A stretch of 64,000 nt of DNA from Anticarsia gemmatalis (Eukaryota > Arthropoda > Insecta > Lepidoptera > Erebidae), in assembly GCF_050436995.1 (NCBI RefSeq), contig NC_134770.1:7078501-7142500 (forward strand), written 5' to 3'. Below the pieces are notes generated by a model. It did no database searches, was not told the DNA's origin, and worked only from the letters and a program-made list of their open reading frames with translations. Position numbers and translations under genes: made by a program. Each line of letters begins with the position of its first letter. Position 1 is the stretch's first letter. Positions 44,744 to 55,977 of this stretch are shown here, one piece after another.

Positions 44744-45772
44744 ACTAGCTGACCCGCGCAACTTCGCTTGCGTCACATAAGAGAATCATAATTTTCCCCG
44801 TTTTTGTAACATTTTTCACTGGTACTCTGCTCCTATTGGTCGTAGCGTGATGATATATAGCCTATAGCCTTCCTCGATAAATGGGCTATCTAACACTGAA
44901 AGGATTTTTCAAATCGGACCAGTAGCACAGAATAAGTAATAGTACTACCGTACAGAAGGTCCACTTCCGAACAAAAGTGAAGTTTAGGCATAAAAAATTA
45001 CCTACACTAACGACTGCCACACGAAATTGAATCTTATCGCGCTGCGCGAGCGTTCATAGTCCATTGGGTATCGCCGCGCGTCTCCGGTTTCACCGCCGGA
45101 ACACAGGGTTATCACTAGTCGATATAAATATTAAAATAAATCAATAAAGAGAACAGTGTGTAGGTACCTATGCAAATACAATACTTCAAAACATGTTAAT
45201 CTGTTCCTAATAGTGTTCGAAAAACCCATTAACCATTATAAAATAAAATTATAATTGTATTGCTGTCTGGCCATTAAATAAATATAGGTAGCTTTACTAA
45301 CACGCAACATAACTTTACTATAGGTAAAATCAAAGAAGCGAATAGAACGAACGATTGGCCGCCGCCACTTTTTTAATAGGTAGGTATTCCGTGGATTGCG
45401 CCGACGATATTAAAAAATTATATTTATATAGTTATTATATTATTATGATATTTTCGATTCTGTATTGTCTTTGTTCACACATAAACACTACAGTATCTTT
45501 TAGCTTTTTTACGGGATTTTTTGTTGTTTAGTTGACATTTTTTTTATTTAAACAGAAAACAGATGAAGACAATAGATAAGTGTAGCTAGCACTAAATCGC
45601 GCGACGCGGTTAGCGAGCGCGCCAAGTGGCAACCTACTGAGATAGGCCGCATATGCGGCCCGGCGGCCGATCATACCTACTCTGCGGAGTGGAACCCCCC
45701 TGCCAGTAGTTCTCGAGATTAGCGCGTTCAAACAAACAAACAAACTCTTCAGCTTTATAATATTAGTATAGA
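44744..45772 (+). mobile_element. Family R repeat split by an insertion
   Basis: The left part (44744-44925) ends aaatcggaccagtag. The right part resumes at 45703 with ccagtagttctcgag and ends tattagtatagat. The 777 bp between are foreign (see 44926-45702). Confidence 0.85.
44926..45702. mobile_element. Unclassified 777-bp insertion inside a family R repeat
   Basis: Begins cacagaataagtaatagtac, ends gtggaacccccctg, and is flanked by a 7-bp direct repeat ccagtag. No terminal inverted repeat and no poly(A). Two G+C-rich patches (45030-45110 and 45590-45690, for example tgcggcccggcggccgatca) contrast with the AT-rich surroundings. It could be a truncated LINE or other retroelement piece. I do not recognise it. 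Confidence 0.7.
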
Positions 45773-46819
45773 TGTAACCATAGCCGGAAAAACTTCGTTT
45801 TTTTTTTGTTTTCTATCAAGGATGTCAAAATCAATCCTATCGACTCACTTTAAAAGTATTAAGTTTTATATGCTAAGTATATTTTTAAATAGAATGTCAC
45901 TAGTAATTCTATACTAGTCCCAGATATAGCAATAACACAAGAACGATGACGCGGCCCATTTCCCTCTTAACCGGGTTATATCGCAAATTGTATCGAAACG
46001 CCGAGCAAGCCGTGATAAAATACCTAGAAATATTCACCATTCTTATGAAAACTATCGGTAAGTTAAGTATTGAAAGATTTACCGTGATATTTCTTAAATA
46101 TCTTTTCTAAAGTAAAAGTTATGATATTGCTTTGTTTTGTGTATTTTAGTATTTTTTTTTTTAATTTTCGTTTTGTACTAAATGACGAGTCGGTCTTGAA
46201 AATTGTTGGTTAGAGATATTTCCTTATCCAGGTTTTTAATCGAAGAAAGAAATTGTTTATTGTATTTTCCTCTAATATTGTAAATGCGAAAGTGTGTGAG
46301 AATGAATGTTTACTACTTTTGTACAATAAAAATACTGGACGGGTTTTACCGAAATATGATACACCTAGATACTTTTTATCCCGAGAAATCTTTTCACACG
46401 AACGAAGTCGCAGGCAGGATCTCGTTTATTATAAAAATCGGAAGCCTGGATAGATATTTGTAACTCAACTACTACAAAAAATGTATACACCTTTTGACAA
46501 AAGTCTTGTAGCTGTATGTATGAGTCTTAAGGTATATAACCACGCAGACGGAGTCATGGGCAAGTACGAGTGAAGTAAAAATCACAAAATAGTTCAAAAT
46601 GCTCTCACACAAACACGTATTTCCAAATTTTCAAGGAAACATCGCGAACTTTAGTTATATAAAAACAAAAAATATATAAAATTACTTGTAAATTTACCGA
46701 GTGGGTTCGATAACACGATAACGTATGTCGAAAGCGTATTCGAGGTCGCCAGGCCGTGGCAGTCAAGTTGAAGGCCACTATGTACCGAGTGTTAACAAAT
46801 AAATAGAATATAGACTACT
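45773..46819. other. Non-coding DNA
   Basis: One degraded LINE-tail fragment at about 46255-46450 (ttgtaaatgcgaaagtgtgt, atactttttatcccgaga). A short plus-strand frame at 45945 (MTRPISLLTGLYRKLYRNAE) precedes gtaagt but has no support. Confidence 0.45.
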
Positions 46820-47182
46820 AGCTGACCCGTGCGGCTCCGCTCGCGTGAATGATTTTTTTTACTAATACAAAGCTTAATTATTCCTTAACAACAAAATATG
46901 CTTTTTTTCACGAAAAATATTCTCAAAATTATTTATATCTCATATAACTCGCGCTAAAGCATATCCGCCATTAAAACTGTTGCCATGACAACGGAATTTT
47001 GTTAATTCAATGTCATTATAATATTTATTATTCGCAACTTCGGTGGCGAAACCTGAATTTTCCCGGGAAATGCGTCATTTTCCCGGGGTAAAAAGTAGCC
47101 TATGTCCTTTCTCGGGTATCAAACTATCTCTATACCAAATTTCATGCAAATTGGTTCAGTAGTTTAGGCGTGATTGAGTAGC

Positions 47183-47281
<99 letters not shown>

Positions 47282-47312
47282 GTTACTTTCGCATTTATAA
47301 TATTAAGTATGG
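46820..47312 (+). mobile_element. Family R repeat, long variant with expanded (CAGA)n
   Basis: Starts actagctgacccgtgcggct, ccgctcgcgtgaatga; ends cgcatttataatattaagta. It is the near-complete mirror of 34031-34462 and so a recent family member. It contains the microsatellite at 47181-47281. Confidence 0.85.
47181..47281. repeat. (CAGA)n microsatellite
   Basis: About 25 uninterrupted tetranucleotide units. The two strands give artificial open frames of repeated QTDR and CLSV. The unit is present as 4-10 copies in other members of the repeat. Confidence 0.95.
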
Positions 47313-48398
47313 ATTCAAATCGAAGATTTTTTGGAAGATTTAAATTGACAGGCATTTTTACCTTTTTATTATTATAATTATAATTTACACTTTATAATCT
47401 TACTTAATTTTATAAATGCGAAAGTTTTTATGTTTGTTACTATTTCGTGAACAGCTGACGCCAATGACATGATATTATTTTATAGAAAGGATTTTATCGA
47501 ATTTTGACACACAGATGCTTATAACCTGGATTAACTCATAGAAAACTTATAACCCTGAGAAATCTTTTCTATACCAGAATTTAGTCTATGCAAATAAATC
47601 TCATAATACAAAGCTGCAGACTGTTTGTTTATACGCGCTAATCGCAGGAACTACTTTGCTGAATGATGTGGTTTGAATTTAAAAAGTTTAACTGAAAAGT
47701 ACAATCACCTAAAAGTATGAATGAAAATGCCTGTAAAATTGCCTCTTTTTATCTGGAAAAATATTCAAGAACAATCTCAATGTCAAACGACGGCCATTTT
47801 GAAAAAAAATAATCCACAAAGATTTATTTTTCTATTGTTTCATTTTGGCAATCTATTTTAACTGAGTTTACGATTATAAATCTAAATAATTGCTTCGCTT
47901 GAGATTATAATAATAATCCGGACATTTTGATAAGATAAGATTATTTACCAACATCCGTTATTGAAACTATAAGATTAATATATTATAGTAAATGTAATTA
48001 TTTCCTTTCTATATAAAAAGTATCCTATATGACAAAATGTATGGATGTGAATGAGGCAAGGGAAGCTCGTAAAGATCGTACCAAGTGGCGTTCTTTGGTC
48101 CTCTGCCTACTCCTATGGGAAAAAGACGTGAAATTATGTATAAAATAAATAGGTAAGTTATAAAAAACTTACAAAAATATGTTTATTTAGGTTATTTATA
48201 AGTAGTTTAATGTAGTCTTTACGTTTTAATGTGTAATTATTACTAACTTTGTAATTTTCAATTGAAGCAACGTAAATTACTGTCGTTTAGATATTTTTAT
48301 TCAGAAAAAGAAATTATACGAAAATCCAAACATCTTGCCATACGTAGTGTTACGTATGATGTCCAAAATAAAAGATTCTAGAAATAATTCTAAGTACT
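47313..48398. other. Non-coding DNA with a dead LINE fragment
   Basis: At about 48045-48125 a plus-strand frame reads NEAREARKDRTKWRSLVLC, a remnant like the C-terminus of LINE endonuclease/RT polyproteins. Family-R-like tail pieces lie at 47400-47470 and 47590-47650. Confidence 0.5.
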
Positions 48399-48567
48399 TC
48401 TTCTTATTCTTGTCGTATGGTTAGTGGTCAACCTAGTGTCAAAGTTGTTCAAGCCGCCCGAAGGCCTTTGACGTGGCTTAATGACTGTTATCTTATTGAC
48501 AACAACCGGGACCGCCTTTTTCGTGCCCCCCGAAGCACGGAGACGCCCAGTCCAAATACCACATTAG
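48399..48567 (-). mobile_element. 5S-derived SINE, family B, reverse orientation
   Basis: Starts cttcttcttattcttgtcgt, atggttagtggtcaacctag; ends at ggagacgcccagtccaaata. The 5S-like head is missing. Confidence 0.8.
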
Positions 48568-48745
48568 GTACTATCTTGTTTAAGTTCAAACTAACGTTAA
48601 TTAATTTCTCATAAATAATGTTTCAGTGACAAACGCGAGCTTGCGGCGACAGGACGCATAGAACCGGTTCTGTTTGTTATCGCGCGACTTGTTGAGATTT
48701 TATTCATTACTTACGATCTTACGATGCGCTGTGTATCTACTGGCT

Positions 48746-50248
48746 ATGGATAGTGATATTATGCAGTTAACGGCTGACGGAGGCGATCGAGAGTACGAAA
48801 TGAATAACTCGTTAGAAATTGGCGCGGAAAATAACAATATGGAGAATGAAGCGTTATTAGAGATGAGCGTAGAACATACATATGGAGATTCAGGTAACAT
48901 TAGAGCAGAGAAGAGAACTAGGAGTGTAAATGAAGAAGAATTATGGACGGAGGTGGGGCGGAGAGTGAAAATTATGGCGCGGGGTATTAATAAAGACAAT
49001 AATACTATAAGACTGCCGGCGGAACACATTGAAGTAAGCATTGTGTCCAAAAAAGAGATATTACCTAAGCAAATAGGTTTGGCGCGCATTTTAAAAAGTG
49101 AGAACATATCAGACATTGTTAAAATAAAATATGTTAACTCATATAAAGTATTGGTACAATTTAGCAATGAGGATAGTGCCGATAAATTAATTCAATGTAA
49201 ATACTTTATCGATAAGGAGTTCAAATGTCAGAAAACATACGAAATGGGCGTGTCCTATGGTATCATTAAAAACATAGAACTCGAATTGAGTGAAAAGGAT
49301 ATTATAGATGAATTGGAGTGTACCATTCCTATTATAAGTGCTAAACGTTTGCAACGTCGTAATTTTGATAGTGGCTTGCTTGAAAATAGCGAATGTGTGA
49401 GGCTCTGTTTTAAAGGCTCGTCCTTACCTTCATACGTGCTAGCGTGTGGGATGCAAATAAAAGTGGACGCTTATATTTTTCCGGTCACCCAATGCTCCAA
49501 ATGCTGGCGATATGGCCATAACTATAAAACATGCTCGTTAATTACCAATGTATGTCCTAAGTGTGGCAAATCACATCCAAATTGCGAAACCACTAATTTT
49601 AAATGTGTTAATTGTGCTGGTAAACACATGGCCTTATCAAAACTTTGCCCTATTTTTCTAAAGGAAAAGCGACTGCGGGTATTGATGGCTGAGTTTAATT
49701 GTAGTTACAAGCGCGCTCTCACGTTATACGTTCCACCTTCACCGCCTGCTATGAATGGTAACCAGTCAAGCATAGATGACGTCAACATTTTGCCACTTGA
49801 TCCGACTCCACGTCATGACTGCAGTCCATCGTACGCAGAGATAGTAAAACAGAGCACAATTAACCACTACTCTCTACAACAATTAGTGAAACCCTCCACA
49901 AGTTCTACTACAGTAACGAAAAAGTCGACCAGGAAGAAAACAAGTAAACAGCGTAAACCTATGGAAATTAATTATGAAGAGGAATTACATTCAGTACTAA
50001 GTGATAGTTCAACACCCATCGAAGAAACTCAAGAAAGTACAGAACAAGCGGGAAAAAAGGAGTTAGATATTTTACAGTTAGTGCAAAAGTTAAAGGATAT
50101 CATTTTTATGCAGAAGGTAGATTTTAAGGAGAAACTAAAGTCTTGTGGTAAGATAATATATAAATGGATTATAAGTTTTATAGTAAGTTATTTTTCGGAG
50201 TGGACTGCTTTCAAAATATTTTTTAAAAATGGCTCTTCAGACTCATAA
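48746..50248 (+). CDS. Retrotransposon ORF1, nucleic-acid-binding Gag-like protein
   Basis: The first in-frame ATG is at 48746 (MDSDIMQLTADGG); an upstream extension would start with TTG. 500 residues. Three zinc-knuckle-type clusters lie at about 250-310: CSKCWRYGHNYKTC, a CPKCGKSHPNC variant and CVNCAGKHMALSKLC. The C-terminal part is Ser/Thr/Lys-rich (STRKKTSKQRKP). ORF1 proteins of this class coat the RNA and form the RNP. It overlaps ORF2 by 20 nt in a different frame, so ORF2 is probably made by reinitiation or termination coupling. Confidence 0.9.
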   Translation: MDSDIMQLTADGGDREYEMNNSLEIGAENNNMENEALLEMSVEHTYGDSGNIRAEKRTRSVNEEELWTEVGRRVKIMARGINKDNNTIRLPAEHIEVSIVSKKEILPKQIGLARILKSENISDIVKIKYVNSYKVLVQFSNEDSADKLIQCKYFIDKEFKCQKTYEMGVSYGIIKNIELELSEKDIIDELECTIPIISAKRLQRRNFDSGLLENSECVRLCFKGSSLPSYVLACGMQIKVDAYIFPVTQCSKCWRYGHNYKTCSLITNVCPKCGKSHPNCETTNFKCVNCAGKHMALSKLCPIFLKEKRLRVLMAEFNCSYKRALTLYVPPSPPAMNGNQSSIDDVNILPLDPTPRHDCSPSYAEIVKQSTINHYSLQQLVKPSTSSTTVTKKSTRKKTSKQRKPMEINYEEELHSVLSDSSTPIEETQESTEQAGKKELDILQLVQKLKDIIFMQKVDFKEKLKSCGKIIYKWIISFIVSYFSEWTAFKIFFKNGSSDS

Positions 50249-53200
50249 TAATTTCAATATAATACAATGGAACTGCCAAAGTATCCGACCAAAAGTAACA
50301 GAATTTGAATCATTATTGTCACAGGAAAAGATTCACATAGCCGTTTTGAGTGAGACATGGCTCGAGCCTGATGTGCCGCTGAGATTATCTGGATATGATA
50401 TTGTTCGACAAGATCGAAACGATGGTTATGGGGGAGTAGCTATCATTATTCACTCTTCTATCAGATATCAAGTCTACCCAGTGCCACCACATTTCAATCC
50501 TGGTATACAAATGGTTTATGTAAAGATTCTGAATTGCTCTAATGTTGAGAACATCATCGGCATATATTGCCCATCGACTGTCTATACACAAACGAATGAT
50601 TGGGAAAACATCTTCAGTCTTTGTTCAAGGAAAACGTTAATAACTGGAGATTTTAATGGCCACCATTCCAGCTGGTCTTATAAAACGGATGCCAGGGGTA
50701 CTCAGTTATTTAACGCAATGCTAGATAAACATTATGTGACTCTGAATGACAGCTCGCCAACCAGAATCCGTTTAGTCAATGGCAGACTTCAGAAATCATC
50801 TCCAGATGTTACCATGGCTACCAATGATGTTGCATTAAGACTTGCATGGAAAGTTTTTAATGAAAATCTCGGCAGCGATCATCTTGTTATAAAGATATGC
50901 ACCTTTATTACCCCAAGCCTTACCTCAGAGAGAAAGCGCAACTTCAAAAAAGCTAGATGGAACGAATATACCAGTTCACTTCATGATGTGTTCGCCACCA
51001 TATCTTTACCAGATGACCCGCAGAGCTCTTATGATCAGTTCATCAATGAAATAAATATTGCTGCAAACAATTTCATTCCCTCTGTGAGAGTCTGTCAAGA
51101 TCCGCTTCGTCTCGAAAAATTTACTCCAAAGCCCTATTGGAACTCTGATACTTCTCGTGCAGTTGCAGAAAGAAGACTGGCTTTATCTACCTTCAGGAGA
51201 AATCCCACACCTCAAAATCTAACCATTCTTCAGACAAAGGTGGCATCGGCACAAAGAATCATTCGTAGGGCCAAGACCAAAGCCTGGAGGGAATTTTGCA
51301 GCAGTGTAAACGAATCTACGTCTTCGAGTGACATGTGGCGTCGCATGAGATGGCTAAAAGGATATCGTTCACCAAAATCACAAGTCAACATTGATGTAGC
51401 TAGTGAATTATTGCATAATTTATGTCCAGACTATGTTTCACCCGAGCCGCCGATATTTTCATCCACCAACGATATGCTTAGCGCCGACATTTCGATTCAT
51501 GAGCTAAATCGTGCAACAAAAACCAAAGATACTGCTCCTGGTGAGGACGATATTTCTTTCTCAATGATTAGACACCTCCCTCTCACAGGTAAACTTACCT
51601 TAGTTAAAATTTATAACAAATTCCTAGCGCTGGGATATACGCCCGATCAGTGGCGCAAAACTAAGATTGTTCCGATACCAAAACGAAGTGGAGACGGCCA
51701 GATTACCTCTAAGGTCCGGCCGATAGCCCTTATGTCTTGCCCTGGTAAAATTTTTCATACAATTTTAAAACATAGATTGGAATGGTTTTTAGAAGTTAAA
51801 GGTTGCTTTTCGGCATATACTGTAGGGTTCAGAAAATCTCGATCTTGTATGGACAGTCTTGTGCGATTAGTTAGCCAAATCCAATTAGGATTTTGTAATA
51901 ATTTAAAAACGTTGGCTTGTTTTGTTGACATTGACAATGCGTACAACAATGTCGATATCAAGATATTGTTGTATGCCTTGAATAATCTCGACGTTGGGAG
52001 TAAAATTTGTAATTATTTGTGGGCTTTTTTCAAACAAAGAGAATTGGTTATTCAATGTCAAAATGCTGTAATGAGAACCACAGGGCGCGGGTTAGCCCAA
52101 GGCGACCCGTTATCTCCTCTATTATTTAATGTAGCTACCATGCACATATGTCACAAAATTGTTAATGTTTATATTTCTCAATACGCCGATGATTTTGTGT
52201 TGTATGGTACATACAGATCAATAGAACAGGGATGCCTAAGCATACAATCCGCCTTGGATGTCATGTGCCATCTAGTTGAAGACATTGGCTTAGAGATTTC
52301 TGAAAAAAAGACTAAAATTTGTTTGTTTAAAAAAGGCGTTAATAGACAAGATGTTACTGTTAATCTTAAAGGGACTCGTTTACAATTATTGGACTGTGTA
52401 AAGTATTTGGGTGTATGGCTTGATCGGTCGCTAAAATGGGGTAAACATATAAATGAAGTTACTCATAAATGCTACAAGTATACAAATGTGCTAAAAATAT
52501 TGGCTGGTGCCGATTGGGGTATACATCCCAAATATTTGAGAACTTTATATATATCTGTTATACGTAGCCGCTTGGATTATGGCAGCTTTCTTTATGATGC
52601 AAGTGTTAAGAGTCATTTATATAAAATCGATAAGGTTCAAAATCAATGCATGCGTATAATAGGTGGGTTCATAAAAAGTACCCCGATACATGTTATGCAG
52701 AACGAACTCTGCCTACAACCCCTTTATTTGCGAAGACACTACCTTGGTGGCAAATTCTGGTTGAAGAACCGTTCATTTCAAAATAATGATATTATTGGTA
52801 ACCTTAATGAACTTTCTGATCAATGTTGTCTATCAACGAACTGGACTCGAAAGAAGGTTCCATTATTGGCTGCTATACATAAATCTTTAAAACCGATCCA
52901 AATACATAGTTCAGAAAAAATAGAGCTATTTAATCTAGACACCTGGGTTCAAAATATCAATTTAGATAACTGCATAAGTTGTTACATAGACGGCATATCT
53001 GGCGCTAAGAAAAGTTTAGGTAGTAATTATTTAAAAGACAAATGTCGAGAGTTAATAGATTGTAAATTTAGTAATTATTATAAAATTTATACAGACGGCT
53101 CAAAAGAAAAGGGGGTTGTAGGAGCAGCAGTATTCGATCCACAGACGTTGACTAGAATTAAATTCAAAATTGATATTGATATTTCTATTATGTATGCAGA

Positions 53201-53951
53201 ATTATTTGCCTTATCTGAAGCACTGTCCTATGTAAGTAATATAGAACACAATAAATTTGTAATAATGTCGGATGCTAGAAGTGCTTTACAACATGTGGCT
53301 CGGTGCACCTCGAATTTTCGAGGAGTACCGATAGCCTATACCATTATTGAGACAATCCGTAAAATCGAAGCTGGTGGTAAGAACATTACCTTACAGTGGA
53401 TTCCGTCTCACGTGGGCATATGGGGTAATGAAGAGGTAGACCGACTAGCTAAGGAAGCTTTGTCGGATGGCATTCCGATAAATTATATTTCAATGTTTTA
53501 TTCTGATTATTTACCTGTGCTAAATGACAATATTCATAAACTTTGGTTAAAATACTTGGAATCTTGCTCAATAAATAAAGGTATTTGGTATAATACCATC
53601 CAACCCAAACCTTACCGGCATCCCTGGTTTGAGAAAATAAAAATGAGTAGAAGGAATATAGTCACGGCTCTTCGGATTCGATCTGGTCACATTCCACTGA
53701 ACAAATTTGGATTTCTAATGAAAAAAGTTCCCTCTCCAAACTGTGTAGAATGTGGTATTATAGAAGACGTTCATCATGCTATGATGGAATGTGTCCGGAA
53801 TGAGGCCCTCAGGGTGACTTTATTCAACAACATAATAGGAATTTCTCATAATGTCGGTGTTTGTAACAGCATATTGTCTCAACCAGAATCCGAAGTTGCT
53901 CAAATACTGTATAAATTAGTTAATTTTATTTTGAAATCCAGGCGTATTTAG
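50229..53951 (+). CDS. Retrotransposon ORF2: endonuclease, reverse transcriptase, RNase H
   Basis: 1240 residues, uninterrupted. An APE-type endonuclease spans about 10-220 (NIIQWNCQS, LSETW with Glu42, ITGDFNGHHSSW, GSDHLV). The reverse transcriptase covers about 440-760, with LAQGDPLSPLL at 622-632 and catalytic YADD at 652-655. The RNase H runs about 950-1080: Asp956 in YTDGS, Glu991 in YAELFALSEAL, Asp1015 in SDARSAL and Asp1071 in NEEVDRLA. A C-terminal CVECG...HHAMMEC Cys/His cluster lies near 1170-1190. All catalytic residues are present. The element would cut and reverse-transcribe at its target by target-primed reverse transcription. Confidence 0.95.
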   Translation: MALQTHNNFNIIQWNCQSIRPKVTEFESLLSQEKIHIAVLSETWLEPDVPLRLSGYDIVRQDRNDGYGGVAIIIHSSIRYQVYPVPPHFNPGIQMVYVKILNCSNVENIIGIYCPSTVYTQTNDWENIFSLCSRKTLITGDFNGHHSSWSYKTDARGTQLFNAMLDKHYVTLNDSSPTRIRLVNGRLQKSSPDVTMATNDVALRLAWKVFNENLGSDHLVIKICTFITPSLTSERKRNFKKARWNEYTSSLHDVFATISLPDDPQSSYDQFINEINIAANNFIPSVRVCQDPLRLEKFTPKPYWNSDTSRAVAERRLALSTFRRNPTPQNLTILQTKVASAQRIIRRAKTKAWREFCSSVNESTSSSDMWRRMRWLKGYRSPKSQVNIDVASELLHNLCPDYVSPEPPIFSSTNDMLSADISIHELNRATKTKDTAPGEDDISFSMIRHLPLTGKLTLVKIYNKFLALGYTPDQWRKTKIVPIPKRSGDGQITSKVRPIALMSCPGKIFHTILKHRLEWFLEVKGCFSAYTVGFRKSRSCMDSLVRLVSQIQLGFCNNLKTLACFVDIDNAYNNVDIKILLYALNNLDVGSKICNYLWAFFKQRELVIQCQNAVMRTTGRGLAQGDPLSPLLFNVATMHICHKIVNVYISQYADDFVLYGTYRSIEQGCLSIQSALDVMCHLVEDIGLEISEKKTKICLFKKGVNRQDVTVNLKGTRLQLLDCVKYLGVWLDRSLKWGKHINEVTHKCYKYTNVLKILAGADWGIHPKYLRTLYISVIRSRLDYGSFLYDASVKSHLYKIDKVQNQCMRIIGGFIKSTPIHVMQNELCLQPLYLRRHYLGGKFWLKNRSFQNNDIIGNLNELSDQCCLSTNWTRKKVPLLAAIHKSLKPIQIHSSEKIELFNLDTWVQNINLDNCISCYIDGISGAKKSLGSNYLKDKCRELIDCKFSNYYKIYTDGSKEKGVVGAAVFDPQTLTRIKFKIDIDISIMYAELFALSEALSYVSNIEHNKFVIMSDARSALQHVARCTSNFRGVPIAYTIIETIRKIEAGGKNITLQWIPSHVGIWGNEEVDRLAKEALSDGIPINYISMFYSDYLPVLNDNIHKLWLKYLESCSINKGIWYNTIQPKPYRHPWFEKIKMSRRNIVTALRIRSGHIPLNKFGFLMKKVPSPNCVECGIIEDVHHAMMECVRNEALRVTLFNNIIGISHNVGVCNSILSQPESEVAQILYKLVNFILKSRRI

Positions 53952-54040
53952 ATATATTTATGGTTAAGTGAATTGTAATGTAGTTTATACGAGGACGACA
54001 TGGTCGCTTTTTTTGTGAACCAAGTTCTCTAAAAATAAAG

Positions 54041-54075
<35 letters not shown>

Positions 54076-54267
54076 TTTATAAAATCGGCTAATGGTATTT
54101 GAAACACTTGAATATTTTTTTATTGTTACTTAACTATGAATGGAGACTTGACCTCTACAAGGCCACACACAATTCTTCAATGATCGTTTAGAAACCAATC
54201 ATACATTAGTTGTTATTTTTACCGAAAGATAGACAGTAGTGCCAACATAACGTATGTTTATTATGTC

Positions 54268-54528
54268 ACTAGCTGACCCGCGCAACTTCGCTTGCGTCAC
54301 ATAAGAGATAATGCGTTATAATTTCCCCCGTTTTTGTAACATTTCTCGTTGCTACTCCGCTCCTATTGGTTGTAGCGTGATGATATATAGCCTATAACCT
54401 TCCTCGATAAATGGGCTATCTAACACTGAAAGAATTTTTCAAATCGGATCAGTAGTTTCTGAGATTAGCGCGTTCAAACAAACAAACAAACAAACTCTTC
54501 AGCTTTATAATATTAGTATAGATATATG
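54268..54528 (+). mobile_element. Family R repeat (original copy spanning the duplication's left breakpoint)
   Basis: Reads actagctgacccgcgcaact ... tattagtatagat. The duplicated block starts inside it at 54317. Confidence 0.85.
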
Positions 54529-54944
54529 TATGTTACTAAATGTTTGCAGCTACACCCGGGAAAAAGTAGCTTTAGTCGATTCCTGATCTACAATATCTAC
54601 CCTGCCACTGAATTTTATCTAATTCAGTCCAGCAGTTTTGTCGTAAAAAACTTAAATGTCATATTCTTTATTGTGCAGTTTCTATAAGTGCAGGCTCCTA
54701 ACCAAGATATATCTAGATATATAGATATAGCCAATACCAAGGATAGTTAGAACACGTTATCCTTGAGGTATCTACATAGCTTTATTGCAACCCTAGATTG
54801 GATTAAAGCTAAGTAATTGTAAACCACTGGATATCCCGTGAGGATAACCTGATTTCTATTCCATTTTCAGTCAGTCTTGAAGCTAAGGTTTACTTTATCT
54901 GACTCGTTAGTAATTTAATACAAACCATATATACTACTACGTAT

Positions 54945-55182
54945 GCGCAACTTCGCTTGCGTCACTTAAGATAATCATAATTTTCCCCGTTTTTGTAACA
55001 TTTTTCACTGTTACTCTGCTCCTATTGGTCGTAGCGTGATGATATATAGCCTATAGCCTTCCTCGATAAATGGGCTATCTAACACTGAAAGAATTTTTCA
55101 AATCGGACCAGTAGTTCCCGAGATTAGCGCGTCCAAACAAACAAACAAACACACTTTTCAGCTTTATAATATTAGTATAGAT
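54945..55182 (+). mobile_element. Family R repeat
   Basis: Starts gcgcaacttcgcttgcgtca, ends tataatattagtatagat. Its duplicate is at 59447-59684. Confidence 0.8.
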
Positions 55183-55526
55183 TTAAACCATGTTCATACC
55201 AATATAAACCATGTTCTATTTGTTTATGTATACAAGGGAAGGAAAAGGGATAGATTCTCTAGGAGGTTAAATCAGCCTACAATCCAGTACATCATAGGCT
55301 GGTTTCACCTCCCAGCATTTGATGTGGCAAAAGGAGGGGGGTGAAAAAGATCAACAGTATTGGAAAAGTCAGTATTTTTCTAAGATAAGACCCTTATTTA
55401 TATTATAAATAAGTAAGTAGGTATGTGAAAATTTGTTTGTTTGATCTTCTTCGACTTGAAAACAGCTGAACCGATTGGACAAAAACTTACAGAGAGATAG
55501 ATATTTTAGTCCAGAAAACGACTTAT

Positions 55527-55645
55527 CCCCGGTTTCTGAGGTACATTTGACGGTAGTTTATCTATTCAATAGCGTTTAAACTCACATAAAAAAACGATAC
55601 TGAATAGATAATCTTCGGTTAAATGTACTCAGAAACCGGGCGTAT
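55527..55645. mobile_element. Palindromic MITE, family M1
   Basis: ccccggtttctgaggtacat ... aaatgtactcagaaaccggg. Its duplicate is at 60029-60147. Confidence 0.8.
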
Positions 55646-55977
55646 AACTTCTTTTTCCTAAGCATAGCCGCTACCATTTTAATCACGACTTAAACATAAT
55701 TATATGTATAACCTATTCTATAAATAGAAATGAAGACCCATATTTTTATTTGAACGTAACCAAACTTAAGCAAAAGGGCTCATTACGTATTAGGACCGCG
55801 AAGGTTTCTCGTAGGCGTCTCAAACGTTTCTTGTGAAATGTACCGGCTATAATTAGCGCGTTGCTTAATACTATTGCTATGTTAAGTCATTAAGATTATT
55901 ATTGAATAGACCACCATTTTATTTCTGGCAACATTAGGGGAACGAAAAATAATGAGATAGATTTTTTTCTTTTTAAT

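Larger units (their letters stand above)
48624..54072 (+). mobile_element. Full-length non-LTR retrotransposon, I-like (EN, RT, RNase H)
   Basis: Begins cagtgacaaacgcgagcttg, the CAGT start typical of I/jockey-type 5' ends, and ends with about 40 A residues. A 6-bp direct repeat atgttt flanks it (48618-48623, 54073-54078). It is 5.45 kb with both ORFs open, so it is recently inserted and possibly competent. An APE endonuclease, a reverse transcriptase and an RNase H in one ORF2, plus CCHC knuckles in ORF1, place it in the I superfamily (I/Nimb-like). The clade is an inference. The inserted strand is opposite to the nearby MADF-BESS gene. Confidence 0.93.

Noticed and set aside
45945..46058. 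Plus-strand ATG frame ending at a gtaagt donor (MTRPISLLTGLYRKLYRNAE)
   Set aside because: About 38 codons, no recognised motif, no partner exon; most likely chance.
47164..47377. Frames of repeated QTDR and CLSV
   Set aside because: Produced by the (CAGA)n microsatellite.
48674..48745. N-terminal extension of LINE ORF1
   Set aside because: It begins with TTG; the first in-frame ATG is at 48746.
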